Both the position numbers and the translations under genes were made by a program. Shown here one piece after another: positions 23,383 through 34,228 of a stretch of 64,000 nt of DNA. Under the pieces are notes generated by a model. It was not told the DNA's origin. It saw only the letters and a list, made by a program, of their open reading frames with translations, and searched no databases. Location: positions 372,001-436,000 of the forward strand of contig MQVO02000022.1 of assembly GCA_001986395.2 (NCBI GenBank), given 5' to 3'. Position 1 is the first letter of the stretch, and every line of letters starts with the position of its first letter. The DNA comes from Irpex lacteus. Its lineage: Eukaryota > Basidiomycota > Agaricomycetes > Polyporales > Irpicaceae.

Positions 23383-25903
23383 ATGGCGTCCTCTGCGGCA
23401 CTGACGACGACGCACCTTCCTCGTCTTCGAAAAGAATTGGACGAATGGCGTGCCAAGCAGCCTCCTCCACAACCTTTCACGAAGACCTTAGAAGACATCC
23501 AGGCGCGTCTTGATTCCGAAGCTTACAAGCATGAACGTGGTAAGGACGTGATTGTCGCGTTCAGAACGCGTCCCCCGCTAGAACACGAAGCGGACCAGAA
23601 GTTCAAGGGCAACGCAACCACAACCGGCCAGGACGCGAAGGACACGACAACCTCTGGCGAAGACGCTGCGCAAGACGATGGAGGAGAACTTGAGTTCTGC
23701 GCAGGTGTCTCTGTGGCGAGTGCAGATCCAGGAGTGTTTGTGGCTCATGTGCCTGGTATGAAGGTACGTGTCCATCTATTTACACTATCATGTTTCTCGT
23801 ATATTGACACCACTTCACAGTGGTCGGGTCCAACTCTAACTCATAAGAAGTTCGACTCCGATATCGCGCTTGGCCCTGATGTCAACAACGATGAGGTTTA
23901 TCAACGTACCGTGATCGCCAACGATGTCAGTTTTTCACATTTCTCGTACAGCCATCCTGCCCTCTGACTTGTGATATATATGAATGCAGATTATCCCTCT
24001 GGCTTTAGCAAATGGTACAGCATGTATCCTTGCATACGGCCAGACGGGTACAGGGAAGACTTACACTATGGAAGCTCTCGAGTACCGTATCGCCCGGGAC
24101 TTGTTCGTGGCAGCTAAGAAGATCGGTGAAGACTTGCTCCAAGCAGAACGAAAAGCCACCTTAGGTGGCGAATCGACTGAGGATGCTGGGAAGAACGACG
24201 AAGCGGTGGGTGATGACGGGGTTTTTGAGTTCAGCGTGACCTTCCTGGAGCTGCTGGGCAAGCGGGTGGTCGATCTCCTCGAGCCTGTGGAGGGACTTCC
24301 GGTGGATGAGCAGGGCAATCCTGTCAGGAAAGAGGTCCCTATCAACGAGGATAAGGTATGTTCGATATTTTCATCTCATCATAATTCGTCGTGACCTACC
24401 GTACCTCGTTAGAACGGGGACGTCAAACCACGCGTTAACTCACGCGTTGTTGAGTCGGCAGATCAATTGCGGGAACTGATCACGTCTGCGCTGTCGTATA
24501 GGTACGATTCAGTGTACCATTGATGTATATGTCAAGATGCTGATGTTGGTCCAGACGCGTTTCTGCTACAACGCGTAACGCCACATCCAGTCGCAGCCAC
24601 GCTTTGCTCAGCATCCGAATCAAGAACAAGCTCCTACCTTTCGCTCAAGATGGTCAATTGATCTTAGTCGAGTACGTCTCCCCATCACCCAGGGCATAAC
24701 AGGCAAGTACTCATGAGTGTAATACCAGTCTTGCAGGTAGCGAGCGATACGAGGACTCAAAGGGCCATGACAAGAAGCGCATGGTCGAGTCTCGAGAGAA
24801 TAATAACAGTTTGATGCACCTCAAGGAATGCGTTCGCGCGAAGGCGAAGATGGCGCAAGAAGACGGCTTTGTGCATATTCCCTGGCGGGCCAATAAGCTG
24901 ACTATGCTCCTAAAGGTAAATATGTCGTGTATCGAACCGTCCTGTACCCTACGCTAAATATGTATAGCCCGTCTTTGATGTAGAGTCCAGGCAGCCCTCA
25001 AAGACGTTGATTATAGCCCATGTATCTCCTCACATCCAAGATTCTGCGCACAGCGTCAGCACCCTCTCCTACGCGTCCCCGTTCAAGACAGCCCCTCCGA
25101 AGCCCCGCGGTCCAGCTCCATACAACCCCGCCGATCCACGCACTTGGGACCACGATCAAACAGTCGAATGGCTCACAGCCCAGTTCACTAAAGCCGCCAA
25201 GGCTCGTCGCGCCCACGCACACAAACTTAAAGAGAAAGATGCCGCGAAGAAAGGGAAAAAGGTCGCACCTCTGGACAACAATGCACCTGTAGTACTGGCG
25301 GTAGACGTAGAGAGGTTATGTCCTCCCGGCATGACGGCGCGCAACTTCGGTGCGATGTACTCGATCGAGTTCGTCCAGCGGTGTCTCGAGGCCAGGAACA
25401 TCAATGCGGGGAAAGAAGTGACGGCAGATGTAGTCAAGAACGTCGGCGGGGACGTCATCGCTCAGTTGACGTATACGATCCTAGTCGCCAAGACGAAGAG
25501 TAGGAGGGAGATTATGAAGAGTCGGAAGACGGTAAACGTGGATAAGACGTATGGTGCGTGCACTTTCCCTCTCAGACGCTCACACTATACAAATGACGTG
25601 TGTTCCGGGTATGACTTTCCAGGTGATAACCCGTGGAACTCGGTTCCTGGGACGAATATCCCCAAACCTGAGGAGGGGACACCGGCATACGAGCGGTTTA
25701 TCCGGTACACGCCCGATCAGTATCTTATCGCTGCACAGAGGCAGAAGGCACTCTGGGACGAACGTATCGCACAGGCTCTCACAGAGACTCGTGAGTCAGG
25801 AAAGGAGAAGGACATGGTGAGGTTTGAGACTGTCATGCAGCTGATGGACGAGTTTTATGAGAAAGTGGATGGTCCTGGAGGGCAGAAGCCTGCTGAACAA
25901 TGA
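23383..25903 (+). CDS. Divergent kinesin motor protein with long C-terminal extension
   Basis: Microtubule-dependent ATPase. Eight exons (23383-23763, 23821-23925, 23990-24355, 24413-24501, 24555-24671, 24729-24915, 24968-25553, 25623-25903) join in phase to 703 residues. The motor has the P-loop YGQTGTGKT (about residue 180), switch I NATSSRSH, switch II DLAGSER and the microtubule-binding block HIPWRANKLTMLL. About 45 residues precede the first motor strand (VIVAFRTRPPL), and acidic insertions occur near residues 65-110 and after the P-loop helix. The F-R-T-R-P-P opening and the HVSPHIQDSAHSVSTLSYA end of the motor recall kinesin-13 but are divergent. After the motor, about 280 residues form a conserved-looking region (WDHDQTVEWLTAQF, PPGMTARNFGAMYSIEFVQR) that I do not recognise and that is not a coiled coil. 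A role in microtubule dynamics is inferred only from the motor. Confidence 0.88.
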
Positions 25904-26122
25904 TCACAGCTGAGGTCAGGTTTTCTCGCAGTAGTTAAATCGTACCTTACGCGATCAACATTCATTTCCAAGCACTCACTCCAATTCCTAGAAAGTGTCT
26001 CCATGGAATCATATTGCCGTCGCATAAGAATCAATTTACAGCACTAATGACAGTTCTGCTACGTCGACTATCTCCAAACACGGGTTGAAAAAATGGTGTG
26101 TACAATGTTAAAATGTTCCGTC

Positions 26123-27167
26123 TCACGCATGCCGACTCATTTTTCGTTGTTGGTCGCGCAGAGCCCGAGTCCAAGCGGTCTTGAATGAAGAATGGAAGTC
26201 TGCTTTGCCAACTTCTATGAGAGGAAACATCTTAACCGCTGTCGACTTTGTTATCGCACTCCACTTCGGCGTATGACCCTTGTTGCTTTGGGTTATAGGC
26301 AGGTATCTCCCCTCCTGAAGCCGCTTGCGATTAAACCACCTGACCTTGCAGTAATACCCGACGGCACTGAGATGAACAATAGTCTCTTGCTGTGGATCGT
26401 TCTCGAACGCGAAGCGGACTTGATTGTACACTTGGCTCCTCATGTCATTATCGAGGATCTTTTCGACTGCTGCAGTGTACGTCGGCTCGCTCAGGCTATG
26501 CGTTGAACTCGGCTTTGCCGGTAATGGCTTTATCTCCACAATCAACATGATCCGAGTCAATGGCGCGTAGCGTGGAGGAAATACGGTGTCAAGGAACACA
26601 CGCTCGGCTTCGGGGGGAATCTCCAGAAACCTTTTGAGCTTCACTGTGAAGTCCGGATACTGACGCATGTCAACTTGCCGCTGGGGTTGTGAATCGCCGG
26701 CTCCAGATATCGACAATGTGTCGGAAAAAGCGGCACTGATACTATCGATAGCAAGGACGCTACTACTCGCTGCGCTAAGGCTCTCGAATTGGCCTTCTTG
26801 TGCTGGATTTTGGCGTGTGTTACGTCGAGGTTGGTCGCTCTCTGCTTTGAAACCGATTGGAACATTTATCTATCAATATTACGCCTTTAGAAACGAGGAT
26901 ATTGTGACACTGACCGCCTTCCGGCTGTTCTGCAGGCCATGGAGACTTTGTTAAAGCATCTTGAGGGTGCACATTCAGAAATTCTTGCGTCGGGAGAGGA
27001 GTGTGCATCACAAAATCCCAGAGAACGCGGTTCCATAGCCCGTACCAAACCGCTTCCAACGACGTTTCTTCTGTGTCGTCCCACGTTGCTCGGTAATTGA
27101 TGATGTTGAAAGCCGCCATGGGTGATGATTCCTCGTTTGCCAAAGCTGACCTGGTGTTTGTAGGCAT
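26123..27167 (-). CDS. Orphan protein with a PD-(D/E)XK-like nuclease-fold signature
   Basis: Two exons (26915-27167, 26123-26844) splice in phase (PEG, then a rebuilt Gly-Ala codon pair, then ESDQPRR) to 324 residues. In the C-terminal half, YPDFTV and, some 37 residues later, LIVEIKP reproduce the PD...ExK pattern of the restriction-endonuclease-like fold. A helix with QVYNQVRFAFE and a strand VHLSAVGYYCKVRWF follow, as in many basidiomycete orphan proteins with an E-(V/I)-K-P core. The N-terminal 85 residues (WDDTEETSLEAVWYGLWNRVLWDF) are a separate helical block, then a Ser-rich linker. Start ATG 27167 is chosen because the same frame further upstream has only a GTG. It is divergent from the three-gene family across 773 bp. 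Nuclease activity is not proven; this could be a degenerate binding domain. Confidence 0.7.
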
Positions 27168-27281
27168 CTTCACGCTGAGGGCAGAGATAAGTTTGTGACA
27201 ACTTGAATGTGGCTTAGATGTGGCTGTCAGAGACTGAAGGGGGGGAGGGCAGTTGGGAGTAATTTAGCTTGGGCTGGTCAG

Positions 27282-27289
27282 TTTATATA
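27282..27289 (-). promoter_or_regulatory. TATA box of the PD-(D/E)XK-like gene
   Basis: Reads TATATAAA on the minus strand, about 115 bp before the ATG at 27167. Confidence 0.45.
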
Positions 27290-27769
27290 GCCCTGTTGCC
27301 TTCAGATTTTTCCATCAAAGTGAAACTTGTGTAATGAAGTAGTGGCGACTCGCCACAGTGGCAGTTGGCCTGATTCAGCTGGGTTGGCACTGGTAGTACT
27401 GGTACCGCCATTGCTAAGGTGGCGTGCAGTGGCATTGCTGACTTCGGTACACTGGATCTCGCGCCACTGCTCGAATTCGTTTGCCATGCTGCCAATCCTG
27501 ATACTAATTAGAATGATAATACTAGGTAACCGGGTTCACACCTTGACGCCACGCAGAGCCTTATAGAACGGCAGTGTCCAAGTCGACTGTTCAATACTAC
27601 TCGTATGGGTCAGAATACAAGAGACGTCGGACCCTGTTCTGTACAACATTGTAAATGTGACAGTACGACGCAAGTGTTGTCGGGTTGTGGCCGGTGGGCC
27701 ACTGGCCTGGGTGATTGTGGCATTAGTCCGGGCCGCAGCCCGGCGGCTGTTGTGGCGTTACTTACTTAG

Positions 27770-27780
27770 AACTTCAAGTT
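27770..27780. promoter_or_regulatory. AACTTCAAGTT motif, copy 1 (upstream of paralogue 1)
   Basis: Near-perfect inverted repeat AACTT-C-AAGTT, 160 bp before the start codon of the first family member. The same 11-mer, or its reverse complement, recurs at 28899, 30077 and 30219, always in the intergenic parts of this gene family. Confidence 0.5.
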
Positions 27781-27848
27781 GAACAGCCTCTTCCACCAAC
27801 TTCCACCGCCGGCGGCCTTTACGCCTGAGCAAGAAGGCCACTGTCTGA

Positions 27849-27856
27849 TATAAATA
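27849..27856 (+). promoter_or_regulatory. TATA box of tandem paralogue 1
   Basis: TATAAATA ends 84 bp before the ATG at 27941. Confidence 0.5.
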
Positions 27857-27940
27857 CCACTCGCCTTACCAGGATCTGCATCCATTATCACCCCAACCAT
27901 TCGACATACAACTCATACTCATTCTCTGAAGATCGCCAAC

Positions 27941-28780
27941 ATGCCCGCTCAACAGCCCTCCATAGCTGCATCTCTCTCCCCCGCCCGGATGGCCGATGCT
28001 ACTCTCGTAGCTACTATGCTGCAACGAGCAAGGCCAAAGAAGCTTAACGATCCTAAGACATTCGCAGACGTCTTTCGTTCCTGGCAAATCAAGCGAAACT
28101 CGCCTCGTAAATCTAGCAATGATGACAAGGAATTTCAGAGGGTATGTGGCACCAGGCACGCACGTGTTCGCCAGCAGTCATGAGAGTTTGTGGCAGTCGC
28201 TAAACCTCTTCTTCATTCTGTCATACAGGCAGAGAGCTCGCTTCTCGAGCACTTCCCGCTCCAAGAAGACCAGGTGGCTCGATTTATGAACATTTGTCGT
28301 CAATTGAAATACAGATGCCCAATAATGTTCTTTGGCTGGGTCGTCACCATCGAAGAGATCGTCAATCTAGCACGCGATCGAGGAGCCCTCGTAATCCTTG
28401 AGCAGGAAGAATGTTTCGACGCGGGAGACCCCAACGTTCCCAAGGGCGCGACACTCGAGAATGGTATCTACGTATTCTCCCAGCCCATTCTTTCAACATT
28501 GGAAACTGGCAATCGTCTTCTCCACATTGGAAAAGAGCAACTAGGGATCGACACGCGTACCGACTATTTCGACATCAATTATGTCGCGCACGGTCTTGAC
28601 GATATGGACCCATATGACGAGAAGATTATGTTCATTACTATCTACAGCAATACTGACCTCTCCCCGGGCAAGAAGCCAATCCCGTCTGCGAAGGAGATCA
28701 AGCAGATGCAACAGTGGTTAGGTTTTGATGATCGGATGCCGGGATGGTGGTTCTCGCAAACAGGACTGCTATACTATTAG
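27941..28780 (+). CDS. Tandem unknown-family protein, paralogue 1
   Basis: Two exons (27941-28141, 28229-28780) give 250 residues. I do not recognise the family, but the gene is clearly paralogous to the next two. All share one intron after 65-80 codons, a segment FGWV(V/I) followed by (E)EI(V/E)xLxR, a D-x-x-D/P-x-x-P loop, an ENG(I/V)Y or EDGV(Y/W) strand, an aromatic-rich (Y/F)F block, an IY(S/T)N(T/L)DL strand, a MQ(Q/E)WL helix and a terminal PGWWFS motif. This copy is the most divergent. It has no WRQYWIEGDM tail and ends shortly after PGWWFSQTG. No signal peptide or membrane helix. The mixed alpha/beta pattern suggests a small soluble globular protein. Function unknown. Confidence 0.8.
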
Positions 28781-28898
28781 ATGGCGAGCCAGCAATGACA
28801 TACTAGATTTTAGACATTGAAGCCACCATTATACTTAGCCTACTCAGAACCGTGTACAGCCCTATATATTGTCAGCACTGGTGACTACTTCGATGAGT

Positions 28899-28909
28899 AA
28901 CTTCAAGTT
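28899..28909. promoter_or_regulatory. AACTTCAAGTT motif, copy 2 (between paralogues 1 and 2)
   Basis: Exact 11-mer, 245 bp upstream of paralogue 2. It is followed at 28923-28947 by a segment that is repeated upstream of paralogue 3. Confidence 0.5.
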
Positions 28910-28922
28910 GTGTGTCTAGAAT

Positions 28923-28947
28923 GTCCGATTTAACGGCTACTGGTGAT
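28923..28947 (+). repeat. Duplicated promoter segment, copy 1
   Basis: The word GATTTAACGG followed by C(T/C)ACTGGTGAT occurs here and at 30388-30411, in both cases upstream of a family member. Similarity continues, with gaps, to the start codon (CATCTTTTCCTCAAC, TAGTATTACC). The promoter was therefore duplicated together with the gene. Confidence 0.7.
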
Positions 28948-29153
28948 TAAGTACGTACTATAGCTATATACTAATCGTACATAGCCTATTTGAGGTTCGA
29001 GAGGCCAGTTGCAATTGCACAGCTGGGGCGCCAAAAAGCTGACGACACGCTGTGCCCTGTTTCAACATCTTTTCCTCAACTACCTCCTTTCAGATTAGAA
29101 CTCGTTCAGAATCCCAGCGATAGTATTACCCCTACTATTCTGTAACAGCCGGC

Positions 29154-30045
29154 ATGGCCACAACTCTGGGTGCTCCTGACACTACCAAAATATCCCGCAT
29201 GTCAGCGCGATTATCCTCTCTGAAGGAGGTAATACGCCCGAAAGACCTCCATCCCAGTCGTTTCATCCCCCTCATGGAACAGTGGCTAGATAGACGGCAA
29301 CCGCTAACTCGGGAAGAATGCATTAAACGTGGCATTTCCTGTCTTCCGGGGGGCGGCCGAACTCCAGAATACGTCAAGGTACGTGGTGTGCGTGTAGTAG
29401 CCCGAACAGACTTCTAAAATCAATGAGCAATAGGTAGAAAGCGAGCTGATGCACCTGATGCCAATAAAGGGGGAACATTTATCCAAGATACCAACACTTC
29501 TCCCTGATCTCACCGCACAGTGCAAACCTCCGACGATGTGCTTTGGCTGGGTCATTGGCGCGGATGAGATCGAGCAGCTAGGTCGTGCGAAGGGGCAATA
29601 CATGGAGTTAACCCCTGTGGACTATTACGAGCCAGAAGATCCGGATCGTCCTCAAGACGTCGATGCTGTCTTCGAAGATGGCGTCTACGAAGTTCGCGGA
29701 GAACCTTATTTCTCTCCGGAGTGGACAACAGATGGTCTCCTTCTAATGGCCAAAAAGGAGTTGCGACTTAACGATAAATATGTTGGGCGTTGTCCTTATT
29801 TCACGAGAGACGGCGTCACCTCGGGATTCGACCAAAGAGATACTGTGTTCGTGAGCATTTACACCAATCTCGACTTGTTGCCGCAACAGCAGGCGAAAGC
29901 GCCGCTGCCCACCCGCGACGACATCAAGCGGATGCAGGAATGGCTTAGCCTCAAAGGAGAGCATAGAGAACCGGGCTGGTGGTTTTCAGTGGTAGGGCTA
30001 GCCAGAACTTCGTGGAGGCAGTATTGGATTGAGGGTGATATGTAG
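29154..30045 (+). CDS. Tandem unknown-family protein, paralogue 2
   Basis: Two exons (29154-29378, 29434-30045) give 278 residues. It is very close to paralogue 3: the same start (TLGAPD), the same helix (SLKEVIRPKDL), the same core (FGWVIGADEIEQLGR), the same strand (VFVSIYTNLDLLPQQQA) and an identical end (WRQYWIEGDM). The intron lies at the equivalent place, after a Pro/Gly-rich linker that differs in length from paralogue 3. The Pro-rich DYYEPEDPDRPQD loop and the acidic EDGVYEV strand are conserved. There is no secretion signal. Function unknown; the pair looks like a recent tandem duplication, while paralogue 1 is older. Confidence 0.82.
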
Positions 30046-30076
30046 TGTGCCGTAGTCTGCTTGGTGCGCCACCTGT

Positions 30077-30087
30077 AACTTGAAGTT
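30077..30087. promoter_or_regulatory. AACTTGAAGTT motif, copy 3
   Basis: Reverse complement of the AACTTCAAGTT 11-mer, 32 bp downstream of the paralogue 2 stop codon. Confidence 0.4.
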
Positions 30088-30218
30088 GACCGTGGCGGTA
30101 GTATGTTGGATATGTTGTATATGTAGAGCTTTAATTCACCATAACGTCATTAATAACTTCAATATCCTATAGCGACTAGGAGACCGATGTAGATCATGAT
30201 GCCATTTCTGTAACAGTC

Positions 30219-30229
30219 AACTTCAAGTT
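30219..30229. promoter_or_regulatory. AACTTCAAGTT motif, copy 4 (upstream of paralogue 3)
   Basis: Exact 11-mer, extended here to the perfect inverted repeat CTTCAAGTTGAAG (30221-30233), 323 bp before the start codon of paralogue 3. Confidence 0.5.
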
Positions 30230-30387
30230 GAAGTTTTCACAACCCGAGTACAGCCTACTCACTGACAGAATCATGCACTGTCTTATACATGTCGGTACTA
30301 GTAGTACTCTGATACAGTAACTTGAGCGCAGGCGCGTGGAGTTGAGCATTCAATAAAGAATCCGAAGTGTACTGCGCAACCTCCATT

Positions 30388-30411
30388 GTCGATTTAACGG
30401 CCACTGGTGAT
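30388..30411 (+). repeat. Duplicated promoter segment, copy 2
   Basis: Second copy of the segment at 28923-28947, 141 bp before the ATG of paralogue 3. Confidence 0.7.
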
Positions 30412-30552
30412 ACGGAACGCCGAGAAAGCCTGGCTACATAACTCTGCGTTGACGACATCTGTTTCGGCATCTTTTCCTCAACGACCACTTTCCGATTCGT
30501 ACTCAGCTCAAAATCCGCAAGGTAGTATTACCTATCACTGTTAACATCTGTC

Positions 30553-31487
30553 ATGACCACAACTCTGGGTGCTCCTGACGATATCAAAACCTCTCACATG
30601 TCAGTGCAATTATCCTCTCTGAGGGAGGTGATACGACCAAAAGATCTTTCTCCCGATGTTTTCACTCCCTTGATGGAGCAATGGCTAAAGAGGAAGCAAC
30701 CATTACCTCCGAGGGCATTAGGTGAAGACCGGAGCATCCCCCGCGCCCCGAGGCCAAAGCCAGATAAAGAATCGGCAGATAAATACTCACAGGTATGTGG
30801 CATAGAACTATTGTGTTTCAACGTTCCTCGGAATAACCAAAACCATGGAAATGCGCTGAACAGGTGGAAAACGGTTTAATGAGCCTCTTGCCAATCAAAG
30901 AAGAGCAATTGGCCAAGATACCGTCGCTTCTTCCTGATCTCACGTCAAAGTTTAAGCCCACAACGATGTCCGAGTCCTTTGGGTGGGTCATTGGCTTAGC
31001 TGAGATCGAGCAGCTGGGCCGGATGAAAGGCGAATACATGACAACGAGGCCCATACTACATTGTTACGAGCCAGGAGATCCAGACTGTCCCGAGGATGCT
31101 GAATTTGAAGATGGTGTCTGGGAAGTCCTGGGCGAAGAGGTCTTTTCCCCCATATGGACGGCGAGCCGGCTTCTCAGAAGGGCAAAAAAGGAGTTGGGCC
31201 TTGACGATAAGTATACTTACACTGGGCGTTGTCCATATTTCAGAGTCAACGGCATCACCGCGAAATTCGACGGGGCGAAAGATACCATGTTTGTGAGCAT
31301 CTACACCAATCTCGATTTATTGCCACAACAGCAAGCGGAAGCACCGCTACCCACCCGCGACGACATCGAGAGAATGCAGGAATGGCTAGGCCTCAAAGGA
31401 GATCATCGAGAGCCAGGGTGGTGGTTCTCATTAGTAGGGCTAGTTAAAACTACTTGGAGGCAGTATTGGATTGAGGGTGATATGTAG
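30553..31487 (+). CDS. Tandem unknown-family protein, paralogue 3
   Basis: Two exons (30553-30792, 30864-31487) give 287 residues. It shares with paralogue 2 the start (TLGAPD), the LREVIRPKDL helix, the LPIKEEQLAKIPSLLPDL helix, FGWVIGLAEIEQLGR, the MFVSIYTNLDLLPQQQA strand, PGWWFSLVGL and the identical WRQYWIEGDM end. It differs mainly in the linker before the intron (RPKPDKESADKYSQ) and by a small insertion before TGRCPYF. All exon phases are intact, with no stop or frameshift, so three functional copies are likely. Function unknown. Confidence 0.82.
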
Positions 31488-31745
31488 TCTGATGTATTGG
31501 AGTGTGGCCTGCTTGGCTCTCCGAGTTTACCGTACGCTAGGCACGTTGTATATATACCCCTGGGCAGCGCAGTAGTGTTTGAGCCAATCATGAGAATGCC
31601 AATGGGTTGAACGGTTGATAGCCAATCCTACGTATACTAGTAGTATACTACGCAATGATTTTGATCCTTGTCTTCACCACTCGGGCATTCATAGGTACGC
31701 TTAAGCTTGCTTCGTATTTCTGGATGTATGAACCTCTATTGCCCC

Positions 31746-33678
31746 TCATGCAGACCCTGCTACTATCAAAGGCCAACCAGTCCTATCTGTTGGATCTCGC
31801 CGTACAGCTTCCAGCGTCCATCCCGAAATATCTAACAAAGTCCGCCAAGCACCAATCGTCCGCTCCTTTGCATTGAGGTAGCTAAGCATCTGATGTGCGC
31901 ATAAGCATTCTCGATGTTATATTGAGGGCTCGCGCTACTCACTACCATGTCCATGTTATATGAATAAGCCCCTGCCACACCGAAATTCGGCAGGAGCGGT
32001 GGAGGCGCAATGGGTGCAGGATCTCCGGGTGTTGCATACTCTGGGGTACCAGAGGTGGGACAAGCATATTCGACGATGAAGTCCATGATGACGAGTTTCG
32101 TAGTAGTATGGGCAACTTTACGCAGGTGCTTTAGCAGCGTTGTGGCGTATGTATCGGGTTGGTTGTGTAAGATGAAGCGGAGGAGGAATATATCGGGTGT
32201 GGACGGTAGCTGAGGCTGTGGGAGGAGGAAGTCGAGACCTTCCGTGATTTGTCTGGTCAGAAGGCAGAATCAGTCAACTCAGCATATCACTTACCAAGGA
32301 AGTATGCGTTGTGCATTGCAACCGGATAATGTTCTGCCCAATACTGGAAATGCTTGAGGACAATGTAGTATGGGTAACAGTCATATGAAGTACCTCTTTT
32401 GCGTGGGTGACCACAGTCGGTCTGTCTTCGAGTATAAACTTAACGTCTGGGCGAACCGCTGCTATCTCCAACGAAACGTGCCCTAGTCCAGAGCCAACGT
32501 CAACGACAGTGGCTTGTTCTGGCAAGGCCAGCCAGTCGTATACTGATGAGTGAACACATAGTCAGCGTTCGCCATAATTTCACTCAAAATGAATATAACT
32601 CACAATCTAGTATATTACTTGGAGGCTGCAGCGCAGAGATGCCTCGCATTGCGATGTTAAAGCGACGGCTCCGAAAAGCATTCTCTGGAAGATCAAGGTA
32701 CTGCCAAAGTGTATGGTTCATGTTCAGAGCCTTCTGCAGTGTTGCATGATTCAACTCTTGGGAATCAGCAGTCGACACGTCGGCGAGAACGTCAGCTGTG
32801 TAGAGGTACGCCTTTGATAGCTCATCGGTCCTGAACGAAAAGGTTTCGCGTCATATCTCGGAGAAATGACATTTAACCAACGTACAGCATAGATGTGAAC
32901 GCGCAAAGACCATTTGTATCATCGAATTTCTTAGCAGGACTATAATCATAGGATAGTAAGGATATTCAGCTACTCAGTCTTGCAAGGATGCACACGCACT
33001 CTTTAACAATTGTGTTGTAGTTCTTTCCGGTATCCAGGAGCGACGATAGTCTGTTATGAGCAAACACACCCGGGGATACTTCTCGAAATACGTGGTGCGT
33101 GGCCAGGTGGCGAAGAATTCGTTCTGAATCAGATTATAAGTGTTAACATTAGACCAGTATTATCGTGAGATATCAGACCTAGCTTATCCGCACTTGTTCC
33201 ATTGTGTTTGACAATCTCAGAAACAGGCATACCCTATTCAAGGTGTTTCGTCAGATTACCAGATTTATAAGATACAACGCAGGACTTACGGCCTCTCCTG
33301 ACTTTCGAATGATCTCAGACACGTGCAAACGTTCAACAGCCGCAAGGTTACCCGGTATGGTTGCCTGTTCAACCATGTCGAGAGTAAGCATTCCCCGTGT
33401 CTAGATGGTAAAAGAAGACGACGGACCAGGAAACCCAGGTTTGCAGCCGCCTGAATGGGTGACTGGAGGGTCGCAATCAGCTGCGACGCTGCAGCTACAC
33501 CTAGCTTGATAGACTGTGCAACCACAGGATCGTTCCTTATCCCATATGGAGAATATTCCGAGGGATCCGCAGGGGTATCTAAACGAGGAAACTCTTCGTT
33601 TCGACGTTCGCAAACGGAAACGATGGTATCTATCGCCTCGTCCAAGATGTGACGAAGACTAACTAGTATATCGGTCAT
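31746..33678 (-). CDS. Tandem COMT-like O-methyltransferase 1
   Basis: SAM-dependent small-molecule O-methyltransferase (Methyltransf_2/COMT type), probably soluble. About ten small exons run from ATG 33678 to TGA 31746. The N-terminal dimerisation part opens with MTDILVSLRHILDEA, as in the other two copies. The Rossmann part has VVDVGSGLGHVSLEIA (SAM motif I), ILEDRP, and FILHNQPD, where His corresponds to the catalytic base of LHDWSD in plant enzymes. The C-terminal exon ends RDPTDRTGWPLIV. At the intron near 32240-32285 only the AG just before GTCTCGAC restores phase (FLG to GLDFL), as in copy 3. An upstream AG would break the frame. Substrate unknown; phenolic or polyketide methylation is inferred from the family. 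Confidence 0.85.
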
Positions 33679-34228
33679 GACCGAAATAGCACTGGCAAGG
33701 GACTTATGCGGCACAAGAGCCAGTGTTGACGGGGGTCAGTCCATAAGACATGGATTCTCGTTCGTAGCTTTTATACCCATTTGTATCAAACTCTGAGGGC
33801 TTGTGACCAGCCGGGTTGACATTAGTTTGGAATCTGAAACACTGGCTGACTGTGTGATCAGCAAAATCACGACAGATTACATTCACTCAGTGCTTACCGA
33901 AAACTGTGCCCCTTTTCCGTAAACGCATGCTGAAAATGTTTAAGCGACTCGATTATCATGCATCATGCATCATGATTGACCGGACCTCTAAAGCGGGGTA
34001 TTGTCCATCTAGGCGCGCGACTTTCACTGCGAAGCCATCGAGATATCTGTTACGCTGAGCATACTGTAAACCCCAATCAGCACGCAGGCCCCGGTTGTGC
34101 TGTGGTCTCGATCTGTACCATACTAGTGACCTCGCACCACCGCGCTCGCTTTAATCATAGCAATCCTAGTTGTTATTCTATAGTGGTAGAGGCACATTGT
34201 TATACCTTGGCACATACCTTTACTCACC
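33679..34228. other. Spacer between methyltransferase copies 1 and 2
   Basis: 550 bp with no gene. It must contain the promoter of copy 1 and the terminator of copy 2. A short CATCATGCATCATGATTG repeat occurs near 33958. Confidence 0.45.

Larger units (their letters stand above)
27290..27940. other. Divergent intergenic region upstream of the three-gene family
   Basis: Contains an AACTTCAAGTT near-palindrome (27770-27780) and a TATA box for the plus-strand gene. It is rich in GCCACTG/CAGTGGC words between 27340 and 27440 that may be a decayed inverted repeat. No gene seen. Confidence 0.5.

Noticed and set aside
32240..32290. Apparent frameshift in methyltransferase copy 1
   Set aside because: Using the AG directly before GTCTCGAC as acceptor restores FLG to GLDFL, matching copy 3, so no mutation is required.
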